64,000 nt of DNA from Labilibaculum euxinicum (GCF_009795715.1 NZ_WTCR01000013.1:62001-126000); one strand, 5' to 3'. Counted from the stretch's first letter, positions 54,889 to 63,316 are shown. A program made the numbers and translations. Notes: generated from the sequence alone by a model not told the origin.

Positions 54889-55992
54889 TCATGTATTCAA
54901 AGTGTAGATTTTCCCCGGAAGTGACTTTATTATGCCTTCAAATTCCAATTTCAGAAGTAAACTCGACACTTTACTCATCGGAAATGATGTTTTCAGACTA
55001 ATACTATCTATAGGCATGTTACCTTTCTCCTTAAGTACCTGAACAAGTGACTCCTCTTCGGGAGATAGCTCAATAAATAATTTTGTCTGAACCGTTTTAG
55101 GACTCTTATTCTTATTTTCCCATCCTAATATGTATTCCAAATCGGCAACACTCTCTATAAGGTGAGCCTGATTCGTTTTTATTAGTTTATTACAACCCGT
55201 AGAACCTTTATCATATGTTCGGCCTGGAAATGCAAAAACATCTCTATTGTACGAATTGGCAATATCAGCAGTCACCAACGAACCTCCTTTTGATGCCGAC
55301 TCAATAACAATAGTAGCATCTGCCATTCCTGCGATGATTCTGTTCCTGCGAACGAAATTTTTAGGATCGAATTTACTTTTGGATGTGAATTCACTAATTA
55401 ATGCCCCTTGGTTAACTATCTCCTCAGCATATCTTTTGTGCTGCGAAGGGTACATCATATGCAATCCGTGACCTATTGCAGCAACAGTTTGCAATTGGTT
55501 TCGCAAAGCTGCCTTATGGGCACAAATATCAACACCATAAGCAAGACCACTTATAATTAAAGGCTTAACCTCCTTTTCGGATAAATCCTGTATCAGCTTA
55601 TTGCAGATCTCCCGTCCGTAATCACTGGCATTTCTGGTTCCTACAATACTAAGAGTACGTGCCGCATTAAAATCAGTATTTCCTTTATAATATAATGTGC
55701 AAGGCGAATCGGCACAATTTAAAAGCCTTTGCGGATAATCTTTCTCTAAATAGAAACTAACATTGATATGATTATCTGATATAAACTTTTGCTCTTCCTC
55801 TGCCAATTGGATCGCGTTATCACGATCCAGCTTATCGATAAAAGATTGGCCGATTCCCGGAATTTTTAGCAAATTTTGTTTTTTCTCTTTAAACAGTCCC
55901 TCAATACTTCCGGTATAGGCAATTACTTTCTTTGTATTAACCGGACCTATCCCATTCAAAAAACTAACAGCAATTTTATAAATATCCTCCAT
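54889..55992 (-). CDS. dprA: DNA processing protein DprA
   Basis: The 367-residue protein has an N-terminal helix-hairpin-helix part (LLKIPGIGQSFIDKLD), the DprA Rossmann domain (about 75-285; LSIVGTRNASDYGREIC, ISGLAYGVDICAHKAAL, AAIGHGLHMMYPSQH, RNRIIAGMADATIVIESASKG, FAFPGRTYDKGSTGCNKLI) and a C-terminal winged helix (about 305-365). It loads RecA on incoming single-stranded DNA in natural transformation. It is read alone or with the outer-membrane protein gene upstream. Confidence 0.95.
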   Translation of the reverse strand: MEDIYKIAVSFLNGIGPVNTKKVIAYTGSIEGLFKEKKQNLLKIPGIGQSFIDKLDRDNAIQLAEEEQKFISDNHINVSFYLEKDYPQRLLNCADSPCTLYYKGNTDFNAARTLSIVGTRNASDYGREICNKLIQDLSEKEVKPLIISGLAYGVDICAHKAALRNQLQTVAAIGHGLHMMYPSQHKRYAEEIVNQGALISEFTSKSKFDPKNFVRRNRIIAGMADATIVIESASKGGSLVTADIANSYNRDVFAFPGRTYDKGSTGCNKLIKTNQAHLIESVADLEYILGWENKNKSPKTVQTKLFIELSPEEESLVQVLKEKGNMPIDSISLKTSFPMSKVSSLLLKLEFEGIIKSLPGKIYTLNT

Positions 55993-56035
55993 ATATTCAT
56001 CAAATTAAATAAACGAGGCCTAATTTACAAAATAT

Positions 56036-56638
56036 TTATAAGGTAAAAGTTGTTCCTATGGTGAAAAATCCTGCATTTCCCCAACCCAATTCTGCAAAAA
56101 TGCCAAATTGATTTGAAAAATGGTAACGGGTACCCAGCAAAACACCTAGATCGAAAAGCAACTCGTTATTCCTGTTGGTTCTAACAGTAGGAACATTTCC
56201 TCCATCCAATCTGGAAATTGTAGATTTTCGATTCTCCAGAGAAAGCCCTGTTTTTACACTGGCATACATTTCAATCCCATTGTCAGGTGCAATATTCATT
56301 TCGGAAAGCCAGCCATTTAATTCATAAGTTAATACCGTTCCAAATCGATAGTAGTTATATTTCACCTCATCAAAACCCAAATTGAACTCATGCTTCTGCC
56401 CGGCATAGCCAACATAAGCTCCAATACTTAAATCAGGCTTCCAGTTTTTCTCCAACTGAATAATAAAAGAAGGAGAATTGGTTTCATTGGTGCCCATAAA
56501 GTTGTGATCAAACTTCCCATATTTCCCTAAAGGGATTCCAATATTAAGTCTTACATCATTTTTCTGAGCCAATATGGTAGTTGGCAATACAAGCACCACA
56601 ATCAATAGTGCTAACTGACTTTTAATTTTTCTAATCAT
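56036..56638 (-). CDS. Outer-membrane beta-barrel protein
   Basis: Starting from the ATG at 56638 gives 200 residues with a clear signal peptide (MIRKIKSQLALLIVVLVLPT, cleaved after ILAQ); the frame goes on upstream from a TTG but without sense. The mature part alternates polar and hydrophobic residues, with strands such as DLSIGAYVGYAGQKHEFNLG and YNYYRFGTVLTYEL, and ends in FTIGTTFTL, a terminal aromatic strand usual for outer-membrane barrels. It is the porin/OmpW-like small barrel type. Function unknown. Confidence 0.75.
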   Translation of the reverse strand: MIRKIKSQLALLIVVLVLPTTILAQKNDVRLNIGIPLGKYGKFDHNFMGTNETNSPSFIIQLEKNWKPDLSIGAYVGYAGQKHEFNLGFDEVKYNYYRFGTVLTYELNGWLSEMNIAPDNGIEMYASVKTGLSLENRKSTISRLDGGNVPTVRTNRNNELLFDLGVLLGTRYHFSNQFGIFAELGWGNAGFFTIGTTFTL

Positions 56639-56725
56639 GTTATAATAATCTTCAATAAAGGATTTACAAAACTGATAACGCATACAATTATATTTTAGTA
56701 CGCTCAACCGCAAAAGTAAATCTTA

Positions 56726-57187
56726 TTACTTTTTTTTGGAATTCTTTTGCAATGATTTAATCATTTCCGCCTGACTGGATTTTGTAAGAGAAGAGATACT
56801 GACTGATGGGTATTTTGCTAATCCTCTTTCTGTTTGCTGATACAAAGTAACTTCAGGCCGTAAGCCAAACAGTTTTCTTTTTAAATCGAAATGAGACAAT
56901 TGACTTTTGGGAATTTCAATAGATTTGAACTTCTGGTGAAAAGGGTGCAGCGGATAATATCTCAAAATTATTTTCTCTTCTGATTCCTGATAGATTATAT
57001 AATTCAAATTGAGCGATAAACTAAGTGCGATGCAGGCAAAAACGAAACCACTGATTGCTCCAAAAATTGGATAAATCGGCTTTGCCTTTAAATAGATTAA
57101 AATAATGCTTACCGCCAGATATAAAAATATAAACACGTAGTAAAAAAGCTTAATCCAAGCTGCGCGATTTTGATTATTTATAGTCAT
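56726..57187 (-). CDS. Membrane protein with two helices (PH-like tail), unknown function
   Basis: The start at 57187 (ATG) is chosen over the TTG at 57214 because the -7 promoter element at 57212-57219 covers the latter. The 153-residue protein has two membrane helices (about 17-34 and 40-61), followed by a soluble part of about 90 residues (ESEEKIILRYYPLHPFHQKF ...), which resembles the membrane-anchored PH-like proteins. A lysine-rich end follows. No named family is claimed. Confidence 0.65.
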   Translation of the reverse strand: MTINNQNRAAWIKLFYYVFIFLYLAVSIILIYLKAKPIYPIFGAISGFVFACIALSLSLNLNYIIYQESEEKIILRYYPLHPFHQKFKSIEIPKSQLSHFDLKRKLFGLRPEVTLYQQTERGLAKYPSVSISSLTKSSQAEMIKSLQKNSKKK

Positions 57188-57501
57188 TTTGATTCTAAAA
57201 TTGAATTTAATCAAAGGTAAAAACTAAAGTGGAGTTCAACAATGAAAATCGAAGGATCTGAAAAATAGTTTCTCATTTCAAATCATAAATGCAGTTTTTG
57301 CTAATATATAATGAATATTTACTCAGACTTTTTTATTTTTACCCGGAATTATCCCACACTATATCAAGTTAGTAATTGTAGAATAATTAAGTGAGGAGGG
57401 GGTGAATGTTCCACTTCTTCTGCTTTTTCGCGTCTTACAGACAGAAAAAACAGAATGAAATTGGATGTTTTCGTACTCCTGGTTTGGAAAAAGAAAATAA
57501 A
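57188..57501. other. Intergenic region between the membrane protein and apt
   Basis: Besides the minus-strand -7 element at 57212-57219, there is a purine-rich GAGGAGGGGGTGA at about 57393-57405 directly before an ATG that is in frame with apt. No separate gene was found here. Confidence 0.45.
57212..57219 (-). promoter_or_regulatory. -7 element of the membrane-protein gene
   Basis: On the minus strand it reads TACCTTTG, 24 bases before the ATG at 57187. Confidence 0.5.
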
Positions 57502-58032
57502 ATGGAAGTAAGACTTCAGGAAGCAAAAGATTCGATAAGAGACGTAATTGACTTTCCTAAAACGGGAATCGTATTTAAGGATATCACAACAATGTTGAAA
57601 GATGATAAACATCTGGCAACTTTAGTTGACACTCTTTACAATCAATATAAAGACAAAGGAATAACAAAGGTGGTTGGTTTAGAAAGCCGTGGTTTTATTT
57701 TAGGAACCGTTTTAGCCTATCGTTTAGGTGCTGGTTTTGTTCCGGTAAGAAAACCTGGTAAATTACCATCGCCAACTTTCTCTGAGAAATATTCTTTGGA
57801 ATACGGAGAAGATGAAATTTTTATCCATCAGGATGCTTTAAATTCTGACGATGTAGTTTTGCTGCACGATGATTTATTGGCAACGGGTGGTACAGCAAAA
57901 GCTTCTATCGATTTATTGAGTCGATTTAATTTGAAAAATGTTTTCGTGAACTTTTTGATAGAACTTGACTTTTTGAAAGGCCGTGATAAATTGGCTACTC
58001 AATATGAAGTTGATTCTGTATTCCACTTTTAA
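57502..58032 (+). CDS. apt: Adenine phosphoribosyltransferase
   Basis: From the ATG at 57502 the 176-residue product begins EVRLQEAKDSIRDVIDFPKTG, the normal Apt start, and includes GIVFKDITTMLKD, VGLESRGFILGTVLAY and the PRPP motif VVLLHDDLLATGGTAKASI (about 120-138). It salvages adenine with PRPP to AMP. An in-frame ATG at 57406, directly after a rare Shine-Dalgarno-like run, would add 32 residues unlike the family; the shorter form is favoured. The next gene is aroA. Confidence 0.95.
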   Translation: MEVRLQEAKDSIRDVIDFPKTGIVFKDITTMLKDDKHLATLVDTLYNQYKDKGITKVVGLESRGFILGTVLAYRLGAGFVPVRKPGKLPSPTFSEKYSLEYGEDEIFIHQDALNSDDVVLLHDDLLATGGTAKASIDLLSRFNLKNVFVNFLIELDFLKGRDKLATQYEVDSVFHF

Positions 58033-58053
58033 ATAAAGCATAAAATTATCATT

Positions 58054-58088
58054 CAGGTCATCTTAACCCAAATGGTTTTGATGACCTG
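58054..58088 (+). terminator. Hairpin between apt and aroA
   Basis: CAGGTCATC pairs with GATGACCTG, with an inner AACC/GGTT stem. No T-run follows, so it may be a weak terminator or a processing site. Confidence 0.45.
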
Positions 58089-58131
58089 ATTTGCGCTATC
58101 CCGGTATTTTTCACAGACAAAACTGAGTTCG

Positions 58132-59355
58132 ATGCAATATTCCATTTCGAAAAAAAATAATTTACTGGAAGGAAGAATTGTTCTTCCCGCCTCTAAAAGC
58201 ATATCAAACAGAGTTCAAATTATTAATGCGTTGAGCTACAATTTTGAGCCGATTAAAAACCTTTCGGATTGTGATGATTCAAAAGCAATGCAGAGCATTC
58301 TAAATTCCAACACCAATAGTTTTGATGTTGGACATGCAGGAACTACCATGCGTTTTTTAACTGCATACCTCTCTAAAATTGTTGGCGAATGGACCTTAAC
58401 CGGTTCGCACAGAATGAAGGAAAGACCCATTGGCGTTTTGGTTGATGCTCTAAACTCAATAGGCGCTCAAATTACCTATTTGGAAAAAGAAGGTTATCCT
58501 CCGCTTAAAATTTTTGGATCGAACCTTACCGGTGAAGTAGTAGAACTAAAAGGAAATACCAGCTCTCAATATATTACTGCATTGCTTTTAATTGCACCAA
58601 CTCTTGAAAAAGGGTTACGAATTAAACTAAGCGGAAAAATTGTATCGCGTTCCTATATAGAAATGACTCTGAATATTATGGAGGAGTTTGGCATTAAATC
58701 GGAATTTAAAGGACAAGAAATTTTTGTGCCAAATCAGGCTTATCAACGAATTCCTTATATCGTTGAAGGCGATTGGTCGGGCGCATCGTATTGGTTTGCT
58801 TTTATGGCTTTGGCCGATGAAGGAAAATTATATTTAGATGGTTTAAGAAGACACAGTTTTCAGGGTGATTCAGGATTGGTTCCGGTTTTTGAGAAACTAG
58901 GCGTTAAAGCTCAATTCTCGAAACGGGGAATGTTCATTGAAAAGATGGCAGCCAATTGTACAAAGCTAAAGTTCGATTTTAATCAGATGCCCGATTTGGC
59001 TCAAACATTTGCCGTTTGTGCCTGTTTAAAAAACATTCCTTTCCACTTTACCGGCTTAGAGACTTTGAAGATTAAAGAAACAGATCGCATTTATGCACTA
59101 ATCACAGAATTGGGGAAATTAGGTTACGTTCTTACTGAACCGGCCGAAGGCGAATTGGCCTGGAATGGTGAACGAAAAACAGAAGAAGAGAATATTGTGA
59201 TCGAAACTTACCACGATCATCGGATGGCCATGGCATTTGCTCCCATCGCGTTAGTACGACCAAATATAATAATCGATTCGCCTGGTGTGGTGAAAAAATC
59301 GTACCCTAATTTTTGGGAACAGCTAAAAGAATTGGGTTTCGAAGTGAAGGAATAA
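58132..59355 (+). CDS. aroA: 3-phosphoshikimate 1-carboxyvinyltransferase (EPSP synthase)
   Basis: The 407-residue protein has the substrate loops LPASKSISNRVQIINAL (about 19-35) and DVGHAGTTMRFLTAYLS (about 64-80), TGSHRMKERPIGVLVDAL, and near the end KIKETDRIYALITELGKLG and YHDHRMAMAFAPIAL. It makes EPSP in the shikimate pathway. It is rather short for the family (usually about 430), like other Bacteroidota forms. A very strong terminator follows. Confidence 0.96.
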   Translation: MQYSISKKNNLLEGRIVLPASKSISNRVQIINALSYNFEPIKNLSDCDDSKAMQSILNSNTNSFDVGHAGTTMRFLTAYLSKIVGEWTLTGSHRMKERPIGVLVDALNSIGAQITYLEKEGYPPLKIFGSNLTGEVVELKGNTSSQYITALLLIAPTLEKGLRIKLSGKIVSRSYIEMTLNIMEEFGIKSEFKGQEIFVPNQAYQRIPYIVEGDWSGASYWFAFMALADEGKLYLDGLRRHSFQGDSGLVPVFEKLGVKAQFSKRGMFIEKMAANCTKLKFDFNQMPDLAQTFAVCACLKNIPFHFTGLETLKIKETDRIYALITELGKLGYVLTEPAEGELAWNGERKTEEENIVIETYHDHRMAMAFAPIALVRPNIIIDSPGVVKKSYPNFWEQLKELGFEVKE

Positions 59356-59373
59356 ATCCTATATGATATCAGA

Positions 59374-59413
59374 AACAACCCCGTTAGAACTAAGTCTAAC
59401 GGGGTTGTTTTAT
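59374..59413 (+). terminator. Strong terminator of aroA
   Basis: A 15-bp exact stem (AACAACCCCGTTAGA, 59374-59388, with 59395-59409) is closed by a six-base loop. Confidence 0.95.
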
Positions 59414-59450
59414 AAACTACAGTCATTTAATTTATTTGATCTAAAATAAG

Positions 59451-59528
59451 CTTGGCGCTCTCAATTTCAGTTTGGGCACCAATTATTAACCACACTGAGA
59501 ATGACACTTAAAGTGAACCCCTCAATAT
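59451..59528 (+). repeat. Degenerate copy 1 of the 78-bp CTCACTT/AGTGAG repeat
   Basis: It starts CTTGGCGCTCTCA and runs to ACCCCTCAAT, matching copy 2 at 60725-60802 in order and spacing, but its palindromes have lost pairing. Confidence 0.6.
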
Positions 59529-59629
59529 TTTGATAATCTGAACCACCTTGTTCTCTATAGTTAACTTATACTGATGATCTTAAACTATTGTAAGCACAAG
59601 TTGATTATATACTAGTGGCAAAGCATAAG

Positions 59630-59689
59630 TTTGATGTACATCAAAAATAAGTTTCATATACATGAAAATACAACTTGATGTACATCAAA
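59630..59689. promoter_or_regulatory. Three palindromes phased at 22 bp
   Basis: TTTGATGTACATCAAA (59630-59645) is a perfect 16-base palindrome. TTTCATATACATGAAA (59652-59667) and CTTGATGTACATCAAA (59674-59689) follow, each with one mismatched pair. Centres are 22 bases apart both times, about two helical turns. This is the form of an operator array for a dimeric regulator. The next gene starts at 59825. Confidence 0.6.
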
Positions 59690-59824
59690 ATATATTTTAA
59701 CCATGATAAAAAATTTAAAAGATAATGAAGACGATACCAAAAGGTACTTAGCGGATGATTTACAGATAAGGATGTAACATTATTTCGAGTTAGAGCGTCA
59801 AATAAAAACCAAACTGAAAAAAAC

Positions 59825-60568
59825 ATGACAAAAAAGATTTTATCTGCTCTACTCCTGGTTTGCTCTCTGTATTTGCATGCAAGCGCTCAAAAAGATTCTA
59901 TAACTATTTCGGGAATTGTAACTGATTTTGAAGGCAATGCCAAAGACAGTGCTTTTGTTGAAATAAAAGGTAGAAACTTTGGAAAAGAATCAATGTATGA
60001 AACCTATTCCGACAGCGATGGAAGATATTCCCTGAAAGTGAAAAAGGGAAAATACCTTGCATTGGCATCGATGAAACTATGTGAGTATCCAAAATCAAAT
60101 TCTCAATTATCACATGAGGATATGCGGCTTGAATTTTGGGCATGGAATGTTATTGCTGAAGATGATATGGTATTGAATATTCATTACCACCGCCTTGAGA
60201 TTTATGGTGTTACCGTTTTTAAAATAGAAGGAGCAAGCCCGGGATATACGATATATTGCAGACCCATGAGTTTATCCAAGTATTATTCGAATCCAGATAA
60301 GCCTATTGATGATACAGATCTTTGCACTGATCCTGATTTGCTTGATGTAAAGGTTACCATAAATGGAGTGCCGGTAAAAATTAACATGAAACAGAAAGTG
60401 AAAGAGTATGTTTCAAATGGAATATGCAATGGCTATTTATTACATGTTGATGCTCCAAAAGAATTGAGTAAAAAAGGATGTGATATTTTCCGGATAGAAA
60501 TGACCGATTTGGAAAATGGAGATAAAGGTGAAGCGGTTTATTTTAAAGAAAAAGACGGGTACCAATAG
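59825..60568 (+). CDS. Secreted protein with carboxypeptidase-regulatory-like domain
   Basis: The 247-residue protein has a signal peptide (MTKKILSALLLVCSLYLHAS, then AQ). Residues about 26-70 read as a CarboxypepD_reg-like Ig domain (TISGIVTDFEGNAKDSAFVE, then DSDGRYSLKVKKGKYLALAS). The rest, with several Cys and Tyr/Asp-rich stretches (FKIEGASPGYTIYCRPMSL), was not recognised. Such proteins are periplasmic or exposed. It may be regulated by the palindrome array upstream. It stands alone. Confidence 0.7.
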   Translation: MTKKILSALLLVCSLYLHASAQKDSITISGIVTDFEGNAKDSAFVEIKGRNFGKESMYETYSDSDGRYSLKVKKGKYLALASMKLCEYPKSNSQLSHEDMRLEFWAWNVIAEDDMVLNIHYHRLEIYGVTVFKIEGASPGYTIYCRPMSLSKYYSNPDKPIDDTDLCTDPDLLDVKVTINGVPVKINMKQKVKEYVSNGICNGYLLHVDAPKELSKKGCDIFRIEMTDLENGDKGEAVYFKEKDGYQ

Positions 60569-60641
60569 TTCTTTATGCTAATATGTAATCGGAAATTCTT
60601 AGTGGAGATTTATTTCAGATTAACACCAAAAATCCACATGT

Positions 60642-60691
60642 AATCAAGTAATCCCCTGACATGAACGGCTTGCGTATAGTTAGAGCATGAC
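60642..60691 (+). repeat. 50-bp direct repeat, left copy
   Basis: AATCAAGTAATCCCCTGA begins it. It matches 61242-61291 at about 45 of 50 positions and lies exactly 600 bases from that copy. Confidence 0.75.
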
Positions 60692-60724
60692 AGGCGTGGA
60701 AGCTTAAGCAGAACACAAAAGGAA

Positions 60725-60802
60725 CTTGGTGCTCTCACTTACAGTGAGGGTACCAATTATAAACATATTGAGAGCCTCACTTAAAGTGAGACCCTCAAAA
60801 TT
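60725..60802 (+). repeat. Copy 2 of the 78-bp CTCACTT/AGTGAG repeat
   Basis: It holds two small palindromes, CTCACTTACAGTGAG and CTCACTTAAAGTGAG, separated by GGTACCAATTATAAACA and ATTGAGAGC. Confidence 0.75.
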
Positions 60803-60871
60803 CATCTGAATCAAATCGTACCCAGATAAGTGATTTTAAATCACCTACATCCAAGAAAATCCCTTTAACAG

Positions 60872-60920
60872 GAGGATCACGAATCCTCAATTCGAAACCT
60901 GTAGATTACAAATCTACAGG
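60872..60920 (+). repeat. Two tandem hairpins in the repeat island
   Basis: GAGGAT/ATCCTC (60872-60888) is followed by a 10-bp exact stem CCTGTAGATT with its complement (60898-60920). No T-run of note follows. Confidence 0.5.
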
Positions 60921-60966
60921 AGCTGCTTTTACCCAAATAGTGTGGTACATTGCACCTTGATGTGCT

Positions 60967-61029
60967 ACGAGTAGTGCCAATTACTAAACACATTGAGAGC
61001 CTCACTTACAGTGAGCCCCTCAAAATTCA
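60967..61029 (+). repeat. Copy 3 of the CTCACTT/AGTGAG repeat, partial
   Basis: It lacks the first palindrome but keeps CCAATTA, ATTGAGAGCC, CTCACTTACAGTGAG and CCCTCAAAATTCA. Confidence 0.7.
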
Positions 61030-61077
61030 GTTAAAATCAAAGCATAAATACTCCAAAGAGCATCTTTACGAAGTGGC

Positions 61078-61185
61078 ATGCGTGAAGGATTGAAGAGAAA
61101 ACCCCGCAGGTGGTGCTGCATTTGTGCGTTGGCGCGAGGAGTTGAAACGGAAAGCCTGACCCGAAGAATGAGGGACACGCCCTAA
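61078..61185 (+). other. Short Arg/Cys-rich frame in a G+C-rich patch
   Basis: An ATG frame of 35 codons reads MREGLKRKPRRWCCICALAR and on to MRDTP. Base composition is much richer in G+C than the surroundings. It is probably a chance frame inside a dispersed repeat, not a gene. Confidence 0.25.
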
Positions 61186-61241
61186 AATAATTAACAATGA
61201 GTAATGCGCAATTAAAGGTAAAATTGGCATTTTGAAATATG

Positions 61242-61291
61242 AATCAAGTAATCCCCTGATATGAACGACTTACTTATAGTCAGAGCATGAC
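61242..61291 (+). repeat. 50-bp direct repeat, right copy
   Basis: See the left copy at 60642-60691. It closes the repeat island just before the deoD terminator. Confidence 0.75.
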
Positions 61292-61303
61292 CAAAATAGA
61301 AAA

Positions 61304-61334
61304 TAAAAAAGGAGAAACTCCCCAATGTTTCTCC
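61304..61334 (-). terminator. Terminator of deoD
   Basis: GGAGAAAC (61311-61318) pairs with 61327-61334; on the minus strand six T follow. It lies 31 bases after the deoD stop. Confidence 0.75.
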
Positions 61335-61365
61335 CTTACTTACAATAAATATATCTGATCTAAAA

Positions 61366-62082
61366 TTATTGTCTGATTGCTGTCTCCAACCCAATTTTTA
61401 TCATGGTATGAAGAGTTGTTTGGCGCTCTTCGGCACTAGTTTCTTCGCCGGTTAGGATATGATCGCTAACGGTAAGAATTGCCAAAGCTTTCGCCTTATT
61501 TCGGGCTGCGATTGTGTACAAAGCTGTTGCTTCCATTTCTACCGCTAAAACGCCGTAATCTGCCCAAATTTTAAATGGTTCAGGATTATTTTCTAAATCG
61601 TGATAAAAAATATCGGACGTTAATGTACTGCCCACTTTAATATTTACTCCTTGTTCGGTGGCCGCTTTATGGGCATCGCTCAACAAACCAAAATCGGCAC
61701 ATGGAGAATAATCCATGCCTTTAAATAAATTCTTATTGATGGCTGAATCGGTACAGGATGTCATCGCCAAAATTACGTCGCGCACGTGCACATCTTCGTT
61801 AAATGATCCACAGGTTCCGATACGAATCAGGTTTTTCACACCATATTGCGTTATCAGCTCATGAGAATAAATTGAAATTGACGGTACGCCCATTCCCGTT
61901 CCCTGCACAGAAATGCGTTTGCCTTTATAAGTTCCTGTGAAACCGAGCATGTTTCTTACTTTATTGTAACAAACCACATCTTCCAGAAAATTATCGGCTA
62001 TGTATTTTGCCCGTAAAGGATCTCCAGGTAAAAGGATAGTTTCAGCAATATCGCCCATTTTGGCTTCATTGTGTGCACTCAT
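61366..62082 (-). CDS. deoD: Purine-nucleoside phosphorylase
   Basis: The ATG at 62082 gives 238 residues starting [20 protein letters not shown], the normal DeoD start; the frame continues upstream but without family sequence. Motifs: [30 protein letters not shown] (about 63-79), [19 protein letters not shown], and [11 protein letters not shown] with [16 protein letters not shown] (about 200-215). It splits purine nucleosides with phosphate. It stands alone. Confidence 0.95.
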   Translation of the reverse strand: MSAHNEAKMGDIAETILLPGDPLRAKYIADNFLEDVVCYNKVRNMLGFTGTYKGKRISVQGTGMGVPSISIYSHELITQYGVKNLIRIGTCGSFNEDVHVRDVILAMTSCTDSAINKNLFKGMDYSPCADFGLLSDAHKAATEQGVNIKVGSTLTSDIFYHDLENNPEPFKIWADYGVLAVEMEATALYTIAARNKAKALAILTVSDHILTGEETSAEERQTTLHTMIKIGLETAIRQ

Positions 62083-62457
62083 GATATATTGATTTATAGA
62101 TTTACAAATAAAGATAATGGATTTCCGGCAAGGATCACAGGAACCAAACACAGAAACAGCATTATATACTATTCAGTTTCGAAAAAAATATGGATTATAA
62201 ATTGGTTGGATGGCAGTTTGGCAAGCAATCGTGCTAAAATGTAGAATTATCCCAATCAATACTTTATGAATCACTTTTCACTTACCGTTGGCGAAATTAA
62301 TAATTTTATCTGATAAAGAAACTACCGAGGGGTAAATTTTAACAAAAAACAAAGAAACAGGCCTTTAAACAGATAGAATATCAGTCATTTAGCCATAATC
62401 CATTTTAACAATTTAAACGGATTATGTACTTTACACAAAAAAATATCAAAATTTATC
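62083..62457. other. Intergenic region, 375 bases
   Basis: It lies upstream of deoD and downstream of tadA. No gene, RNA, clear repeat or terminator was recognised. Confidence 0.5.
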
Positions 62458-62925
62458 TTACAAAGACATTCTTTTACGAGCGAAGAAATCGCGGATTAAA
62501 GCAGCACTTTCCTGTTCCATAATACCTGAAACGACTTCTGTTCTTGGGTGCAGAGGATTGGGCGAAAAGCGGGAATATCCACGTTTATCATCTGCTGCGC
62601 CGTAAACAATTTTCGAAATTTGCGACCATGCCAAAGCACCTGCACACATATTGCATGGTTCAAGCGTTACATATAAAGTACAATCAATTAAATACTTTCC
62701 ACCCAAAAAATTGGCTGCTGCTGTTATGGCTTGCATTTCGGCATGAGCGGTCACATCATTCAACCGCTCTGTAAGATTGTGCGATCGCGCTATTATTCTA
62801 TTGTTGCACACCACTATGGCGCCCACCGGAATTTCATCGGCCTCGAAAGCTTTGTGAGCTTCCTGCATTGCCTGCTTCATAAAATATTCATCGGAAAATG
62901 GGGATATGATTGACTCTTCGTTCAT
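62458..62925 (-). CDS. tadA: tRNA-specific adenosine deaminase
   Basis: The 155-residue protein has the deaminase zinc site: His61 and Glu63 in VTAHAEMQAI, and Cys91 and Cys94 in TLEPCNMCAGALAW. QAMQEAHKAFEADEIPVGAIVV at the start and RDFFARKRM at the end fit TadA, which makes inosine at position 34 of tRNA-Arg(ACG). A guanine or other nucleoside deaminase of the same fold is less likely. It stands alone. Confidence 0.9.
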   Translation of the reverse strand: MNEESIISPFSDEYFMKQAMQEAHKAFEADEIPVGAIVVCNNRIIARSHNLTERLNDVTAHAEMQAITAAANFLGGKYLIDCTLYVTLEPCNMCAGALAWSQISKIVYGAADDKRGYSRFSPNPLHPRTEVVSGIMEQESAALIRDFFARKRMSL

Positions 62926-63316
62926 TGTAGTAAAAATATAAGATGTAAGATTTTTTGATCAAAAAAGAAAGCTTTATTCAGAACTACTGCAAATACTTCA
63001 TATTGTAATTATCCTCCAAAACAGAGCTGCAAACTACTGCTTTCATACAATTTAAGACCTAATTTCATTTCTTATCGCTAAAATTTAACAATCTATTAAT
63101 AAAAGCGTATTCAGTTTCGCAAATTGTTAGTAATTTCGCAAAGTTAACAAAACCAATAACAAAGAACGAGGTTAATAACAGAAAGCTGTTGGTGATTAGC
63201 CACTGCAATTGATATTAATAATTGTTCGACAGTAAATCAAAAGAAACAGACCTAAATAACAGAAATCAGCTAATGGCTAATAACTAATAGCTTGTTAAAT
63301 CATTAAATGGTATAAG
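62926..63316. other. Intergenic region upstream of aspS and tadA
   Basis: TTTCGCAAA occurs twice (63115-63123 and 63134-63142). An imperfect inverted pair (about 63188-63205 against 63278-63296; GGTGATTAGCCA and TGGCTAATAAC) may fold in the aspS leader. No gene was found. Confidence 0.45.

Larger units (their letters stand above)
59414..59824. other. Intergenic region with a repeat and an operator-like array
   Basis: No gene was found in these 411 bases. They hold a degenerate copy of the CTCACTT/AGTGAG repeat (59451-59528) and three phased palindromes (59630-59689). The promoter of the secreted-protein gene at 59825 should lie after the array, but no clean TAnnTTTG was seen. Confidence 0.5.
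60569..61303. other. Repeat island without a confirmed gene
   Basis: These 735 bases contain two copies of a 50-bp repeat (60642-60691 and 61242-61291), two copies of the CTCACTT/AGTGAG repeat (60725-60802, 60967-61029), tandem hairpins at 60872-60888 and 60898-60920, and a G+C-rich part (about 61070-61183). Only one short frame (61078-61185) is open within the last part. Confidence 0.6.

Noticed and set aside
56639-56713. Upstream extension of the outer-membrane protein from a TTG
   Set aside because: A normal signal peptide starts at the ATG 56638; the extension would block it.
57364-57612. Antisense frame across the apt start
   Set aside because: It overlaps the well-supported apt gene and has no protein-like composition.
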